NCBI GenBank assembly: GCA_037127315.1
Contig: JBBBDQ010000754.1
Span: 265,001 to 329,000 of the forward strand
Length of the DNA: 64,000 nucleotides
DNA from: Ascarosepion bandense
Taxonomy: Eukaryota; Mollusca; Cephalopoda; Sepiida; Sepiidae
Reading direction: 5' to 3'
In this document: piece by piece, positions 30,299 through 40,867 of the stretch
Layout of the letters: each line of letters begins with the position of its first letter
Numbering within the stretch: position 1 is the stretch's first letter
Program-made: the position numbers and the translations under genes
Notes under the pieces: generated by a model
The model's input: only the letters and a program-made list of their open reading frames with translations
The model's database searches: none
What the model was told of the DNA's origin: nothing

Positions 30299-31934
30299 GC
30301 ATTACTATTTTGAAAAATATTATTTCTTCTTCCTCCTCTTTTTTTCTATGTGCCACATCCGTGCAGTCCATGGGCGATCACGGTCCTCCTGCCCAGTAGT
30401 CCTTCTGAATTTGCCAAGACTTTCGGTTCCTTTCCACATCCATTTACAGAAGCTCGTCAATATATCGATTGCTGCCTTCTAGTAGCGATTTAACCCTCCA
30501 TACGACCAGTAAGGGTTACCATTTTGATGTGTGCTCCTCACTGCCTGATAGATCCCAGAGCCTTCCAGTTATATCAAACTTTCTCAACTAAAGAGCGGAC
30601 GTGAAAAGTCTATTTCTGAAAACTGAACACCCGTATTTTTAGAAAGAAAAACAAAATAATGAAGCAGTTATTTGAACTTTTAAGAGAAATATTACTAACA
30701 CTTCTCCTTTAGTAGCTTCTTTTCTCGCACTTCTGCCTGTAGAACTCCCTTCTCCCTGTTTCCTTTTCCTCATAGCTACGATCTTTAGTGGTTTAAGTGC
30801 AGCGTCACTTACCATTTTCTATCTTCTTTGAATAATGACATGATACTATCAAATTTTAATTTTAAATAGCACTGATGAATGCATTTTGCTACTGAATAAA
30901 TGCAAATATATGAGGAACATTTCGGTCAACCCTTTGTTAGAGATCAATCATTCAAGAAAACAGTTTCCCTTTAATATATTTTATTAGTCCTGACATGAAA
31001 AATGAAAAAAATTATTTCAGGGCATTTGTAAGAAACAATTTGGTGCGCAATTAAAATGAAAATTATCTTTTGACGCATTTAGAAACCAATTTAATTTATA
31101 TAACTAAATACACATATACACCTGAAAAAAGCAATAATGCTTGTTAAGATTTGTGATAAATTTTACTTATTTTTTTTTAATATTAACTTGCTTGCATGCT
31201 TTGTAAATATGGATAAACTTGTTACTTTGCTGAGCGGTGTTATTTCAATCAAACCGAAATTTGGTGAGTGTATTTTTGCAGTGTCTTCACTCCTTAGATC
31301 CATATGTTTTTTTTTCTATTATACATGTAATATATTATACATATTATCCATATACATGTGATACATATATGTATATATGTTCTGATCAAACTGCTTTTCA
31401 GAATCTCTAATTGACATGAAATTCTCATTAAAGAGAGATAACTGCATATCTTCGTGAAGGTTAAAATATTCTTTGTATTTAAGATTACGTTTGCATAGTA
31501 AATAGCTGAAATTTAAAAAAAAAACTGGAAAAATGATTTCAGAAAATGCAAAACATACAGAGACCTACTTTTATTAATCCTTTTCTTCTTTGGTTATTTT
31601 TCAATGGTTCCAATATTATTTACTTTTTATTTCTGTTGGAGTTTGACGTATATCATAGATATAAACGTAAAGAGGAAATACGGCATTACTAAGAAGATAT
31701 TAGTTCGAATAACTGTGAGTTAAAACTTTCACCATCTTAATATCATATGTTGTAAGAAAGCCGTAGTTTCCAGTAGCAGAAAAATTTAGATAAGCAAAAT
31801 AGGATGAAAATTTTCCTGAAAACAAAGACAAAACAAAACAATGAGAAAAAACAACTATAGGTTACCTGCTAAAGTCAAACAGAAAAAAGACCGTAGATTT
31901 CAAACCGAAATGTTAAGATAAACATAGCCCAAAA
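30299..31934. other. AT-rich spacer with a LINE-1oct scrap
   Basis: At 30707-30815 (plus) a diverged LINE-1oct piece (TTCTTTTCTCGCACTTCTGC, CTACGATCTTTAGTGGTTTA) lacks a tail. The rest is AT-rich, with ORFs no longer than 74 codons and no recognised domain. Confidence 0.45.
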
Positions 31935-32585
31935 TAACAAATACAGGTGAGGGACACTAAATCAAGCAGGTACAAAAATTTAAATACCTGCGACGTGTTT
32001 TAATCGAAGACGAAAAGTGCGACACAGAGATCCGAAGGCGAATTGGCATGGCGAAGGAAGAATTCCAGAAGTTGAGTAAAGTATTAAGAAACAGGACAAT
32101 TTCGCTAGAACCAAAGAGGAGAGTACTGGATTGATATGTGATGTCAGTTCTTCAATATGGCAGTGAATGTTGGACAATATCTTTGAAGATGAAGGAAAAA
32201 ATTTAAGCAGCTAAAATGTGGTTCTACAGAAGGATGCTGAGGATAATATGAACCGAGCATGTGAGCAATGATGAGGGTTTTGGAAAAGATGGAAACGAAA
32301 AGAAAGTTAATACTGAGCATCAGGAAAAGACAACTAAAGTTCCTGGGACAGGAAGGAGGGCTTGGAGAACCTGATACTAACAGGCCAGATACTGGAAAAA
32401 TGGAACAGGGGAAAGCAGCGGATAAGATATTTGAAGGACCTGATCAGGTGAATGACGGAACTAGGGTTGCGTGATGCAACATGAGAAAGCGTGCTAAGAG
32501 CCACCACGGATAGGGAGATGTGGAAAGCCATAATCGTCTATGTCGTGAAAGGACAAGACACACAGAAGAAGATATATACCAACTG
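31935..32585 (+). mobile_element. RTE-like LINE 3' part, decayed
   Basis: Plus strand has equivalents of QVQKFKYL, KCDTEIRRRIGMAKEEFQKL, RTISLEPKRRVLD, YGSECWTIS and KRKLILSIRKRQLKFLGQ in shifting frames with stops. It ends in the AGGACAAGACACACAGAAGA terminus. Confidence 0.78.
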
Positions 32586-32597
32586 TTTATAAGAAAT

Positions 32598-32685
32598 TAT
32601 ATTGTGGATATAAAATGGGGGATCAAATCTATATTATAATCAATATATAAACTGCTCCCTCATTTTCTGTCCATGCTACTTTCTA
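32598..32685. mobile_element. MITE-M copy with clear inverted ends
   Basis: GGATATAAAATGGGGGATC at the left and GCTCCCTCATTTTCTGTCC at the right form an imperfect inverted repeat around an AT-rich centre. It lies between two RTE 3' ends. Confidence 0.6.
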
Positions 32686-32726
32686 TACATTTATATTCTA
32701 GATTTATGGTCTTGAGCTAGTAGATG

Positions 32727-32850
32727 TCAGAGCAGAGTTTGTATGGTGTAACAGGAGAAGGTGTGCTAAGAGCCACCAGGGAAATCCATGATCGCCTACG
32801 TCCTGAAAGGACACGGCAAATAATAGAAGAAGAAGAAGAAAGAAGAAGAA
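32727..32850 (+). mobile_element. RTE-like LINE 3' terminus
   Basis: GGTGTAACAGGAGAAGGTGT then GCCTACGTCCTGAAAGGACA and a (GAA)n-rich 3' tail (AGAAGAAGAAGAAAGAAGAA). Such short 3' repeats are usual for RTE elements. Confidence 0.7.
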
Positions 32851-33692
32851 TTTAAGATCAATATAAATGAATAACATTGCCACGACTTAGAAATACACAG
32901 AAAGAAAATAACACCATAAATAAATAAAATAAACTCAGTAAGATATTCAACTAGCATTTTCTTTGATTTAAGAACCTGAACGAAGAACAATGGCCTTCCT
33001 TAACTGCACCTCCAGAAAAGATTCGAAAAGAAAACTCAGTCATGCTAAACAGATTGGAAATAAAAGATCTGACAATAAGCGTCCCGATAAACTGCTTTTC
33101 AACAATGGTCCGAAGCGACTCATCTGGTTGCAAAACCAACGGGCCTTCGATAAGAATCCACGTTTTGTGATCATTGTGATTTACTCGATTTTCTGTTGCC
33201 GTAATGATCTGTCAAGCAGAGCGATCGGCCAGCATTCATAGGTTCCCAATATGCGGAGGCGCGTGGTATCTTCAGAAACATCCGCAGAAGATACTAAATT
33301 TTCTACGCTCTCTTTATGTCAGTCTTGGATTCCTTATCGGCTCGAGGTTGTCGCTTTTGATGTGATTCGCCAAACGTCGGTCGTTTTGAATACGCCAAGA
33401 AAATGCGATTCGCTCAATAGCGCACGGTGTTCTTGTAACAGAGGCTTTTCGAAAAACTAACGCTCTAATGCATTGAACTATTACGTTGTTCTAACAACGT
33501 TGGTAGTATATACAGAAAAAATACAGGGTCTTACAAAGAAGCGATGACGGGTTTAAGCTTCAAGTATAAGAAGTCTGTATGTTAATTTTCTAAGCGCTGC
33601 TTAGACGTGGAACAAAGCCGATCGTATGGGGTACCCAATGAGGATCGAACTCACTACTCACTTGCAATAAGTTCAAGCGTGACAAGATGCAG
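32851..33692. other. Spacer of mixed composition with a tRNA-like scrap
   Basis: 33000-33450 is less AT-rich than its surroundings but shows no known domain. On the minus strand near 33690-33625, GTGAGTTCGATCCTCATTGG resembles box B of a tRNA-derived SINE head. Confidence 0.4.
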
Positions 33693-34284
33693 GTGTAGAA
33701 CCACTTCAGAAGTTCGTCCTGATATTATATGAACCACAGATCCTTTGTATTTTCTTCGATAACCCCTTCACATAGGGTAGACAGACCGAGGCTGTTTTCT
33801 GAGAATTGTTATCCTCATGCTCCCTCCTTTCCATGTATGTTGGAGATTTTATCATGTACCCTGGATAATTGTTTCGTTGTAGGGTACTGCTTATACTGAC
33901 CATTTCTTATTCATGAGTCTGAGTCGCTGTTTATGATTTTGCTTGATGATCCCTTTCTTTACATTTGTATGGGTGGTGGGAGTTGAAGTTGAGGTATTGT
34001 CTGGTGAATGTTGGCTTGCGGTATACAGATGACTTGAACCCCACCACTTTCTTTCCACAGTTCCTTAGTCATGTCCTCCTCTGTCTGTTGGGGGTCTTAC
34101 TCAGGAGAGGTACCTACAAAGTGTAGAACCACTTCTGAAGATCGTCCTGATGTTATATGGACCACAGATCCTTTGTATTTTCTCCGATAACCCCTTCACA
34201 CAAGGTAGACAGATTCTGTTTTCTGAGAGTTGTTATGTACATGCACCCAACTTCCACGTTCGTTGGGGCTGTTATCAGCACCAG
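33693..34284. repeat. ~155-bp direct repeat (two copies)
   Basis: 33693-33850 and 34120-34272 share GTGTAGAACCACTTC, GATCGTCCTGATRTTATATG, CCACAGATCCTTTGTATTTT and GATAACCCCTTCACA. They are separated by about 270 bases of other sequence. Function unknown; it could be part of an unrecognised repeat element. Confidence 0.6.
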
Positions 34285-35140
34285 AAAAATCTACAAACTC
34301 ATTTTCGCCAATTGTAAATTGAAGTTGCGTGAAATATCAGAAGGCAGTGTATTTACCATTTTGTATGAACATTTCTCAATGAGAAAGCTGTATTCAACGT
34401 TCGTCCCGCGTTTGCTCACGATCGATCAAAAACAGCAACGCGTGTACGATTCAGAGCGTTGTTTGCAACTGTTTCGACCCAACAAGAAGGTTTTTTTTGC
34501 GTAAATATGTGGCAATGCATGAAAAGTAGAGCCACCACTTCATTCCATAGTCAAATCGGCAGTCAATTGAGTGGAATGCACCAGGTTAAAGTCGTTCTAA
34601 GCGTCCAAAGACGCAAGCATCAACAAACAAGGTTTCGGCCTCCGTATTTTGGGATGAGCAAGGTATTTTGTTCATCGATTACCTTGACAAAGGAAGAACC
34701 ATAAAGAGCAAATGTCATATATCATTATATGTGCATTTGAAGAAAGAAATCGTCAAAGAACGGCCACAAATAAAGAAGAAAATGTGATCGTTCACCAAGA
34801 CAAGGCACCGTGTCATATGTCGATAGCAACAATAGCAAAACTACCTCAATTGCACTCGAATTGTTTTCGTATCAACCCTATTCTCTAGCTTTGCCCCCCA
34901 CCCCAGCTTCGACGACTGGCTGTTTTCAGACCTCAAAAGAATGTGTCAGGGGAAGAGATTTGGTTTTGATATCAGAAACTGAGGCTATTTTGAGTCCAAA
35001 GACAAATCGTTCTACAAAAAAGCATCGAATTGTTACAGAAGCGTAGGAATCAATGTATCACCCTAGCAGAAGACGATATTGACGAATAAAGTCGAATTTT
35101 GCCTAAAAGTTGTTGTTCTATTACTTAGGCCAGGGAGTGA
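34285..35140 (+). pseudogene. mariner transposase pseudogene
   Basis: Starts inside the gene: KLKLREISEGSVFTILYEHF, then MRKLYS.FVPRLLTIDQKQQ, RVYDSERCLQLF, a highly characteristic mariner stretch. After frame breaks come equivalents of the second-Asp region (VHQDKAPCH at about 34795-34820), the YSxxLAPxxxSTxxxLFSDL region at about 34880, and a C-terminus near 35040 (RRNQCITLAEDDIDE). Stops and frameshifts throughout. No clean terminal repeat was identified; the 3' end is near CTATTACTTAGGCCAGGGAG. Confidence 0.82.
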
Positions 35141-35303
35141 TGTTTTTTTTATGTTAATACGAGTGTACCCCTGCCGTAATATGATGACGACAAGATATTT
35201 GAAAGGATTATTAGCTGTTTCCTGGCAGGTTATCTCCCTTGAACGCGAGAGGAGGGTATATCCTTTTTTTTTTTTTTTTCAAACTGCCGTTTTATAAAGA
35301 CCG

Positions 35304-35339
<36 letters not shown>

Positions 35340-35344
35340 CGTTT
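35141..35344. repeat. Spacer with T-run and (TA)n microsatellite
   Basis: T-run near 35262-35279 and a TA run at about 35308-35338, directly before element G. Confidence 0.8.
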
Positions 35345-35640
35345 TTTTGTTTTTTTTTTAGTGAGCGAGGTATTGTTTTTTGTAAATTACCGTTACAAAT
35401 GTCTATTCTCAATACGAACACGTGAGCCTCTGTGTGTAATGATTCACGGGAATATTTTGTGGATTAACTTTTGTATCATTTGGGTCTGACGAGTGAAACG
35501 GTCAGCAGGGGCGAAATACGTTATTACCCATTAAATTGTAGAATATCTAAAAAAATTTTGTAAATTATATTACTCTGTTAAATTAAATAAATGAATTTAA
35601 AACAGTGGGTTCTTTTGTTCGTCGCTATCGAAATTTACAT
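35345..35640 (+). mobile_element. Element G copy 1 with hammerhead-like core
   Basis: Sequence shared with 51912-52205 on the other strand (AGTGAGCGAGGTATTG, TCTATTCTCAATACG, TTTGTATCATTTGGGTCTGA, CATTAAATTGTAGAATAT). The core is GGGT (35482-35485), CTGACGA (35486-35492), GAAA (35513-35516), ATA/TAT, ACCC (35526-35529). This fits a type I hammerhead with stem I GGGT/ACCC and stem III ATA-CGT-TAT, but stem II does not pair well in this copy. Probably a PLE terminal region; no ORF attached. Confidence 0.5.
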
Positions 35641-35659
35641 GACTAATATATCCAGTATT

Positions 35660-35664
35660 CTACG

Positions 35665-35701
<37 letters not shown>
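35660..35701. repeat. (TA)n microsatellite
   Basis: TA run directly abutting the hammerhead end of element E. Confidence 0.95.
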
Positions 35702-35702
<1 letters not shown>

Positions 35703-35706
<4 letters not shown>

Positions 35707-35759
35707 ATCTGCAGACAGATCTGCTTCGCTGTATCACAGCTCATCAGTACGGTTAGACT
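35703..35759 (-). ncRNA. Hammerhead ribozyme, element E copy 1
   Basis: Minus strand: AGTC outer stem I, CCGTA inner stem I, core CTGATGA (35747-35741), stem II GCTGT-GAT-ACAGC (35740-35728), core GAAG (consensus GAAA), stem III CAG/CTG, U-C then cleavage before TGCAG, then GACT (outer stem I). Departures from consensus: A15.1 is G (giving a G-U pair) and one stem I mismatch. Confidence 0.72.
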
Positions 35760-36024
35760 CTGATTGCTTTTAACCCAGGATTGAAACCCGACCGAATTGG
35801 CGTCAGTCGGCGATTTTACCTCTGGGCTATGGGCGTTCGGTAGAAGAAGGCAAACTTATTAGCGTGTATATTGACATTATACCTACTCAATAGCCAATAC
35901 CTACTCATTTCCAGAGTGCTCTAATCCATTACTGAATGAGCGATGCGTACATGCCAGAGTAGCTACTGTTTTTCAAAATCTACCATTCTTCCAGAGTGTT
36001 CAGTCAGGGTGTGAGAGCGTAAAT

Positions 36025-36081
36025 AGTCATCCGCAGACAGATCTGTTTCGCTGTATCACATCTCATAAGTATGGTTAGACT
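36025..36081 (-). ncRNA. Hammerhead ribozyme, element E copy 2
   Basis: Same fold with intact GAAA, stem III ACAG-AT-CTGT and GTC cleavage triplet followed by TGCGG. The catalytic CTGATGA is CTTATGA here and stem II has a mismatch (GATGT/ACAGC). Likely inactive. Confidence 0.7.
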
Positions 36082-36290
36082 CCGATTGCTTTTAACCCAG
36101 GATTGAAATCCGACCGAATTGGCGTCAGTCGGCGATTCTACCTCTGGGCTCTGGGCGTTCGGTAGAAGAAGGCAGTCTTTTAGCGTGTATATTGTCATTA
36201 TACCCGCCCAATAGCCAGTGTGCTCTAATCCATTACCGAATGAGCGAGGCGTACATGCTAGAGTAGCGACTGTTTTTTAAAGTCTACCAT

Positions 36291-36641
36291 TACGGTATAT
36301 CAAATTCTATGGGTTATTCAATGGTGAAATCTAGATACTTTGTATGAAATAATTTTCTTGAAGTGGGTGAGATAATCATTTTTTTAGTGACTCAAGTCTC
36401 ATGAATTATCACATAGCTATGGACAGAAAAGATGAAGCTCAAAGTTTCCCAAAAGAATTTCACTTAAGTTCATGTAACAGATCGAGCTGGATTTGGAACT
36501 CTGCAATTAACGCTTCCGAGTCAATATCCTATACAACGCGCACGTCCAAGCTTATATCACTATTCCCAGGTGGGGACTCATTTGTGTACTGACTTTGCTT
36601 CACTGATCGTACTGGAACCTGTGTTTCGACGCTATATGACC
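36291..36641. other. Spacer with a decayed SINE1 head
   Basis: On the minus strand at about 36556-36440 the order GTGCGCGTTGTATAGGATAT, TGACTCGGAAGC, AGAGTTCCAAATCCAG matches a strongly diverged SINE1 head. Otherwise unremarkable. Confidence 0.4.
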
Positions 36642-37305
36642 GTAAAATTCTTCTTCTATGTGCCTTGTGCTTTCAGAACGTAGGCGATCATGGACTTCCA
36701 CGTCTCCCTATCCCTGGTGGCTCTTAGCACACCTTCTCCTGTAACGCCTCGCAGCCCATGTTCTGTCACCCACCTGCTCAGGCCCTTCAAATATGATTTC
36801 CTCTGTCGCTTTTTTCCCTCTATCTGGCCTGTTAGTATCAGGTTTTCCAAGCCCTCCTTCCTCATTGCATGTCCCAGGAATTTGTCGTCTATTCCTGATG
36901 CTCAATATTAATTTCCTTTTTGGATTTATTCTTTCCAACACATCGTCATTGCTCACATGCTCGGTCTACGATATCCGCAGCATCCTTCTGTAGAACCACA
37001 TTTCAGCAACTTCAAGTTTTCCCTTCATCTTAGTTGATATTGTTCAACATTCGCTGCCATAGTGAAGAACTGACATCACATAGCAATCCAATAGTCTGTT
37101 TTTTTCTTTCTAGTGAAAGTTTCCTCTGTCTTAATACTTTACTCAGCTTCTGGAACGCGTCATTTGCCATTCCAATTCGCCTTCGGATCTCAGTGTCGCA
37201 CTTTCCATCTTCAGTTAGAACACTTCCTAGATATTTAAATTTTCGTACCTGCTTGATTTGAACATCTCCCACCTGTATTTGGCACTTTGAGTTAGCCAAA
37301 GCAAG
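36642..37305 (-). pseudogene. RTE-like LINE C-terminal region
   Basis: Minus strand from 37299: SKCQIQVGDVQIKQVRKFKY, LGSVLTEDGKCDTEIRRRIG, MANDAFQKLSKVLRQRKLSL. It then goes through frameshifts to MRKEGLENLILTGQIEGKKR, WVTEHGLRGVTGEGVLRATR and MIAYVLKAQGT with the stop at 36656. 3' tail near TAGAAGAAGAAT (36642-36655). Two or three frameshifts. Confidence 0.82.
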
Positions 37306-37475
37306 TCAAAAGATTTGCCTTTGCAAAATGACGACCGAAAACTAAGCGCCATATAATTGATGAGAACGTAAACAGGGATCAATAATGGTAAGTGTGATAA
37401 CAGCTATTGGCTATTGGACATGACAAACATATTTTCCTTATTATTATTTAATAAATTTCAACAAAAAGTCTTACT

Positions 37476-37882
37476 AGCTGATCTGTCATTGAATACCGAA
37501 AGGCTAATTTGATCATTACCGAATTCTCGAGGTTTACATCCTACAGGTTTGTATATATTTCGACTAGTAGATCGTCCCATCAGTCAGTTAAGTGCCATAC
37601 ATGAAATACGCTTGGGCGATCATGTCTCGAAAGAGGCATGACTGACTGGGCAGAAGATTATCCCGCAGTAGGTTGCCATTGCTTTCTGCGGTAGACTGGT
37701 TGCCAGCCAAGGCTATAGAACCCAATCTGTCCTGTTATTTAACCCATAGCTAGAGGGAAGAGATGGATTAATACCTTTCCCAAGAGTATTTGCGCGTAAG
37801 TGAATGCATTGAATTCAACTGGTACTCGAACTCGGCTCACCGATTTCTCGTTCTGAGACGATATCCAATGCACCTTAACGCA
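37476..37882 (-). mobile_element. Left arm of a large inverted repeat, carrying SINE1
   Basis: 37476-37580 (AGCTGATCTGTCATTGAATA, CGAATTCTCGAGGTTTACAT, TTCGACTAGTAGATCGTCC) followed by a full minus-strand SINE1 (37581-37882). The whole arm recurs inverted at 39532-39954, including the flank outside the SINE's 3' end. Confidence 0.8.
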
Positions 37883-38261
37883 TTTCTCATAATTAAATAT
37901 TCGGTTTATAAAACTTCTATCACGGAAACACACCGATTACTTTACGTGAGGAATTAAAAATTTGCCGATTCGTTCGGCAAAAGTCGGAGAAAATCAAAGT
38001 GATTAATTTTTTAATACTGAATATGATGATATTATATAAATAAGTTTGACTTACATATCGTTTTATATTCGTTCTAATAAAATACAGTTAATTTTCCTAC
38101 AATTTGAATCAAGTGAGAAATTTATTTAAAGCAACCAAACTGAACATGGATATCTAACCGTTGTGTAAGAATAACAAGTAAGCTCATGTCTTTTTTCCTT
38201 TTTCCTTTTTTCTTGTCTTTTTTTTTTTTTTTGCTTCTATTTTGATATTTCATACTACTGT
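37883..38261. other. Spacer, nothing recognised
   Basis: AT-rich; T-rich tract near 38190-38232. No recognised element. Confidence 0.4.
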
Positions 38262-38540
38262 CAGTTGTGGTGCCGTGGATATCGAAGTGGATATTCCAGT
38301 TGAATTCATTGCATTCACTTACGCACAAATACCATTTGGAAAGGTATTAATCCGTCTTTTCCCTCCAGTTATGGGTTAAATAATAGAACAGATTGGGTTC
38401 TATAACCTTGGCTGGCAATCAGTCTACCGCAGAAATCTAATAGCAGAAACTACTGTGGGATAATCTTCTGCCCAGTCAGTCATGTCTCTTTTGAGACATG
38501 ATCGCCCTAAGCGTGTATCACGTATGTCATTTAAGTGACT
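38262..38540 (+). mobile_element. SINE1
   Basis: Plus-strand copy: TTGTGGTGCCGTGGATATCG (box A), degenerate box B (GATATTCCAGTTGAATTC, with a deletion around the TTCGA core), then a complete body to CACGTATGTCATTTAAGTGA. Confidence 0.85.
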
Positions 38541-38624
38541 ACTACCGTACTTAAAGTTTTCAAATCTTGTTTCTTTTTATTATATGTACTCTGACTTTAA
38601 TTAAGGAATTAAATGTGTCCATTT

Positions 38625-39010
38625 TCAATACTTCTCTATACTTCTGAGATGTGGTAATATTTCCATTATTAACACTATTTGGACTGTTGAGCTAATTTTT
38701 ATTAACATGTTTACGACGTTTCGACTTTTGTACGTTTCGGGCTTCTTCAGGTGCGAGAAATTTTTTATTTTGATTACTTGGGTATATCATTCTTATTCCA
38801 TGTCACCAAGGACACATGGCCAAGTGGAATATAAGCATTTTATTAATGACTTGACCCAAATACTTGTGAGATAAGTACCTAGCTACGGGAAAGGTGAACA
38901 AATTATTTAGAGTTAAAGGGAGATAACTACATGGCATTCAGAAGTGGCATTGCACATGGAATGAAAATTATAAACCTATGTGATCGAAATAAAAGGTTTG
39001 GTTCAAAATA
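38625..39010. mobile_element. Element D pair, head-to-head (copy 3)
   Basis: 38625-38805 is minus-strand element D: hammerhead-like core at 38757-38706 reading CACCTGAAGAAGCCC, GAAACGTACAAAAGTC, GAAACGTCG. It joins a plus-strand D head with box A (ACATGGCCAAGTGGAA) and AAGTACCTAGCTACGG-type box B remains. Same head-to-head design as at 12.2-12.8 kb, but with a different inner breakpoint. Confidence 0.6.
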
Positions 39011-39194
39011 CCTAGCACACCCTAATTCATTTTAAAGCCGTTTTCAGGTTGAAGGAAAACTTGAAAAATTGGCTAGATCATTGAATAGTGAAAAGCGCCT
39101 ACAATTTGGAGGAAATCATTTTTAAAACTAAATGAATAAAAACTGTAAACCTGTGCTCAAGTAACAGTTTCTTTTCTACCTTTAAATACGGCAG

Positions 39195-39430
39195 GAATAT
39201 TTCTGGAGTCACCTTTATTTTATGCTGATAGAAAAAAAAGACTGAGAAAATAGAATTTTTAGTTCTGACTCTCATGATAAAGATATTAACAAATTCGATT
39301 TACATTTCTTTAGATATCCTTTCTTATAAAATACAAACAGTTGAAGTAGCGACTATTATAATTATAAATGGTACGGCTTAATGTCACGCCAATATCAACA
39401 TATATCTATGTAACGAGGTGATATTGTAGT
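39195..39430. repeat. Dispersed repeat X, copy 1
   Basis: Shares AAAAAGACTGAGAAAATAGAA, CGATTTACAT, ATATCCTTTCTTATAAAATA and ATAAATGGTACGGCTTAATG with 42885-43080. No coding capacity; nature unknown. Confidence 0.6.
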
Positions 39431-39531
39431 AATTGTACTTAACTATAATTAAAAAAATTAATTCAATAATAATTCCTATCCTTTACAATATTTTTTAATC
39501 ATTTTAATTTTATAAAAGTAAATGTAATCAA

Positions 39532-39954
39532 AGGATGTGCGTTGTGGTACAGTTGATATCGGCTCGGAACGAAAAACCGTGGAGGCGAGTTCGAATTCCA
39601 GTTGAATTCAATGCATTCACTTATGCGCAAATACCCTTGGGAAAGGTATTAATCCATCCCTTCCCTCTAGCTATGGGTTAAATAGCAGGACAGACTGGGT
39701 TCTATAGCCTTGGTCGGCAACCAGTCTAACGCAGAAAGCAATGGCAACCTACTGCGGGATAATCTTCTGCCCAGTCAGCCATGTTTCTCTTTCGAGACAT
39801 GATCACCCAAGAGTATATCACGTATAGCACTTAACTGAGAAACTGAGAGATAGGACGATCTACTAGTCGAAATATATACAAATCCGTAGGAGCTAAACCT
39901 CGAGAATTCGGTAATGATCAAATTAGCCTTTCGGTATTCAATGACCGATCAGCT
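39532..39954 (+). mobile_element. Right arm of the large inverted repeat, carrying SINE1
   Basis: Plus-strand SINE1 (39532-39836; GGATGTGCGTTGTGGTACAG, GAGTTCGAATTCCAGTTG). Next comes the inverted flank AGGACGATCTACTAGTCGAA, CTCGAGAATTCGGTAATGAT, ATTCAATGACCGATCAGCT. It mirrors 37476-37882. Confidence 0.8.
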
Positions 39955-40196
39955 TTTTTTGTTTGTTTTTTTTTCTCTTGTATCAATTTTAGAATTCTAT
40001 TCCATTTTTAGGTTTTGGTATTAATCTAACTTAATTATATATTCAATAGAAATATTTCGCACATTCCGATTTAATAGCCATAATGAACTTAAAGCAAGTA
40101 AAGCTTAAAACTAATTCAAATCGAGAAGAGCCCAGATCAGTAAGCACTTGATGTTTGCAAAGCGCATGAAACTTCCTGTCCTACATAAAACGTCGG

Positions 40197-40199
<3 letters not shown>

Positions 40200-40250
<51 letters not shown>
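40200..40250. repeat. (TA)n microsatellite
   Basis: TA run at the left end of a PLE-B tail. Confidence 0.95.
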
Positions 40251-40251
<1 letters not shown>

Positions 40252-40400
40252 CCTTCCACGTGAACGTCCAAATAAAACACCATTACAAGAGCGTTCTTAA
40301 AAAGAAAAACGGTAAACGGTAAAATAAGTTATTAAAAATCCCCTGAAGACACCACTCATGGTAGAAAACTGGGAAGCGAAATAACTCGTTTAAAAATGGA
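40251..40400 (+). mobile_element. PLE-B terminal region
   Basis: CACGTGAACGTCCAAATAAA, GAAAAACGGTAAACGGTAAA, then the hammerhead. Homologous to the region after the PLE-B reading frame at 46470-46620. Bounded on both sides by dinucleotide repeats. Confidence 0.65.
40327..40386 (+). ncRNA. Hammerhead-like core, PLE-B1
   Basis: AGTTATT (40327-40333) pairs with AATAACT (40380-40386). CCC before the core pairs with GGG after it. Core CTGAAGA (40343-40349; fits CUGANGA), stem II ACC/GGT with mismatched closing, core GAAA (40364-40367), then ACT before GGG where other copies have CTA. Confidence 0.55.
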
Positions 40401-40402
40401 AG

Positions 40403-40448
<46 letters not shown>

Positions 40449-40802
40449 ATGTATATTTATATATGTATGTGTATATATATATATATATATACACACATAT
40501 ATATACAGAGATATATATGTATATATATGTATGTATATATGTATAAATATGTATGTATATATATGTATACATATATATATATGTATATATGTATACACAT
40601 ATATATACAGAGAAATATATGTATATATATATACACATATATATATATGTATAAATATGTATGTATATATATATGTATATATATATGTATATATATAGTG
40701 TATATATATGTATGTATATATATGTATATATATATACATATATATGCACGCATGCATATATATATATACACTCATATATATACATATATATATATATATA
40801 CA

Positions 40803-40866
<64 letters not shown>

Positions 40867-40867
40867 C
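40401..40867. repeat. Compound TA/TG/CA/TATG microsatellite
   Basis: About 470 bases of TATA, TGTG, TATG and CACA tracts. ORFs rich in IYI, VCV and THT are low-complexity artefacts. Confidence 0.97.

Larger units (their letters stand above)
35702..36290 (-). mobile_element. Element E tandem pair (retrozyme-like, tRNA-like head plus hammerhead)
   Basis: Two head-to-tail monomers about 320 bp apart (AGTCATCYGCAGACAGATCT at 35703 and 36025). On the minus strand each has a body (CGTACATGCCAGAGTAG, CACTCTGG), a tRNA-like segment (TAGCCCAGAGG box-A-like, then GGGTTTCAATCC box-B-like, with a CCGAC/GTCGG hairpin), then the hammerhead as its 3' end. Tandem monomers with one hammerhead each are the layout of metazoan retrozymes. 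The second unit is incomplete at its far end. Confidence 0.7.

Noticed and set aside
30340..30470. RTE-like 3' end (CTATGTGCCACATCC ... GGGCGATCACGG)
   Set aside because: Only a short, weak resemblance to the RTE terminus; the following sequence does not continue as RTE.
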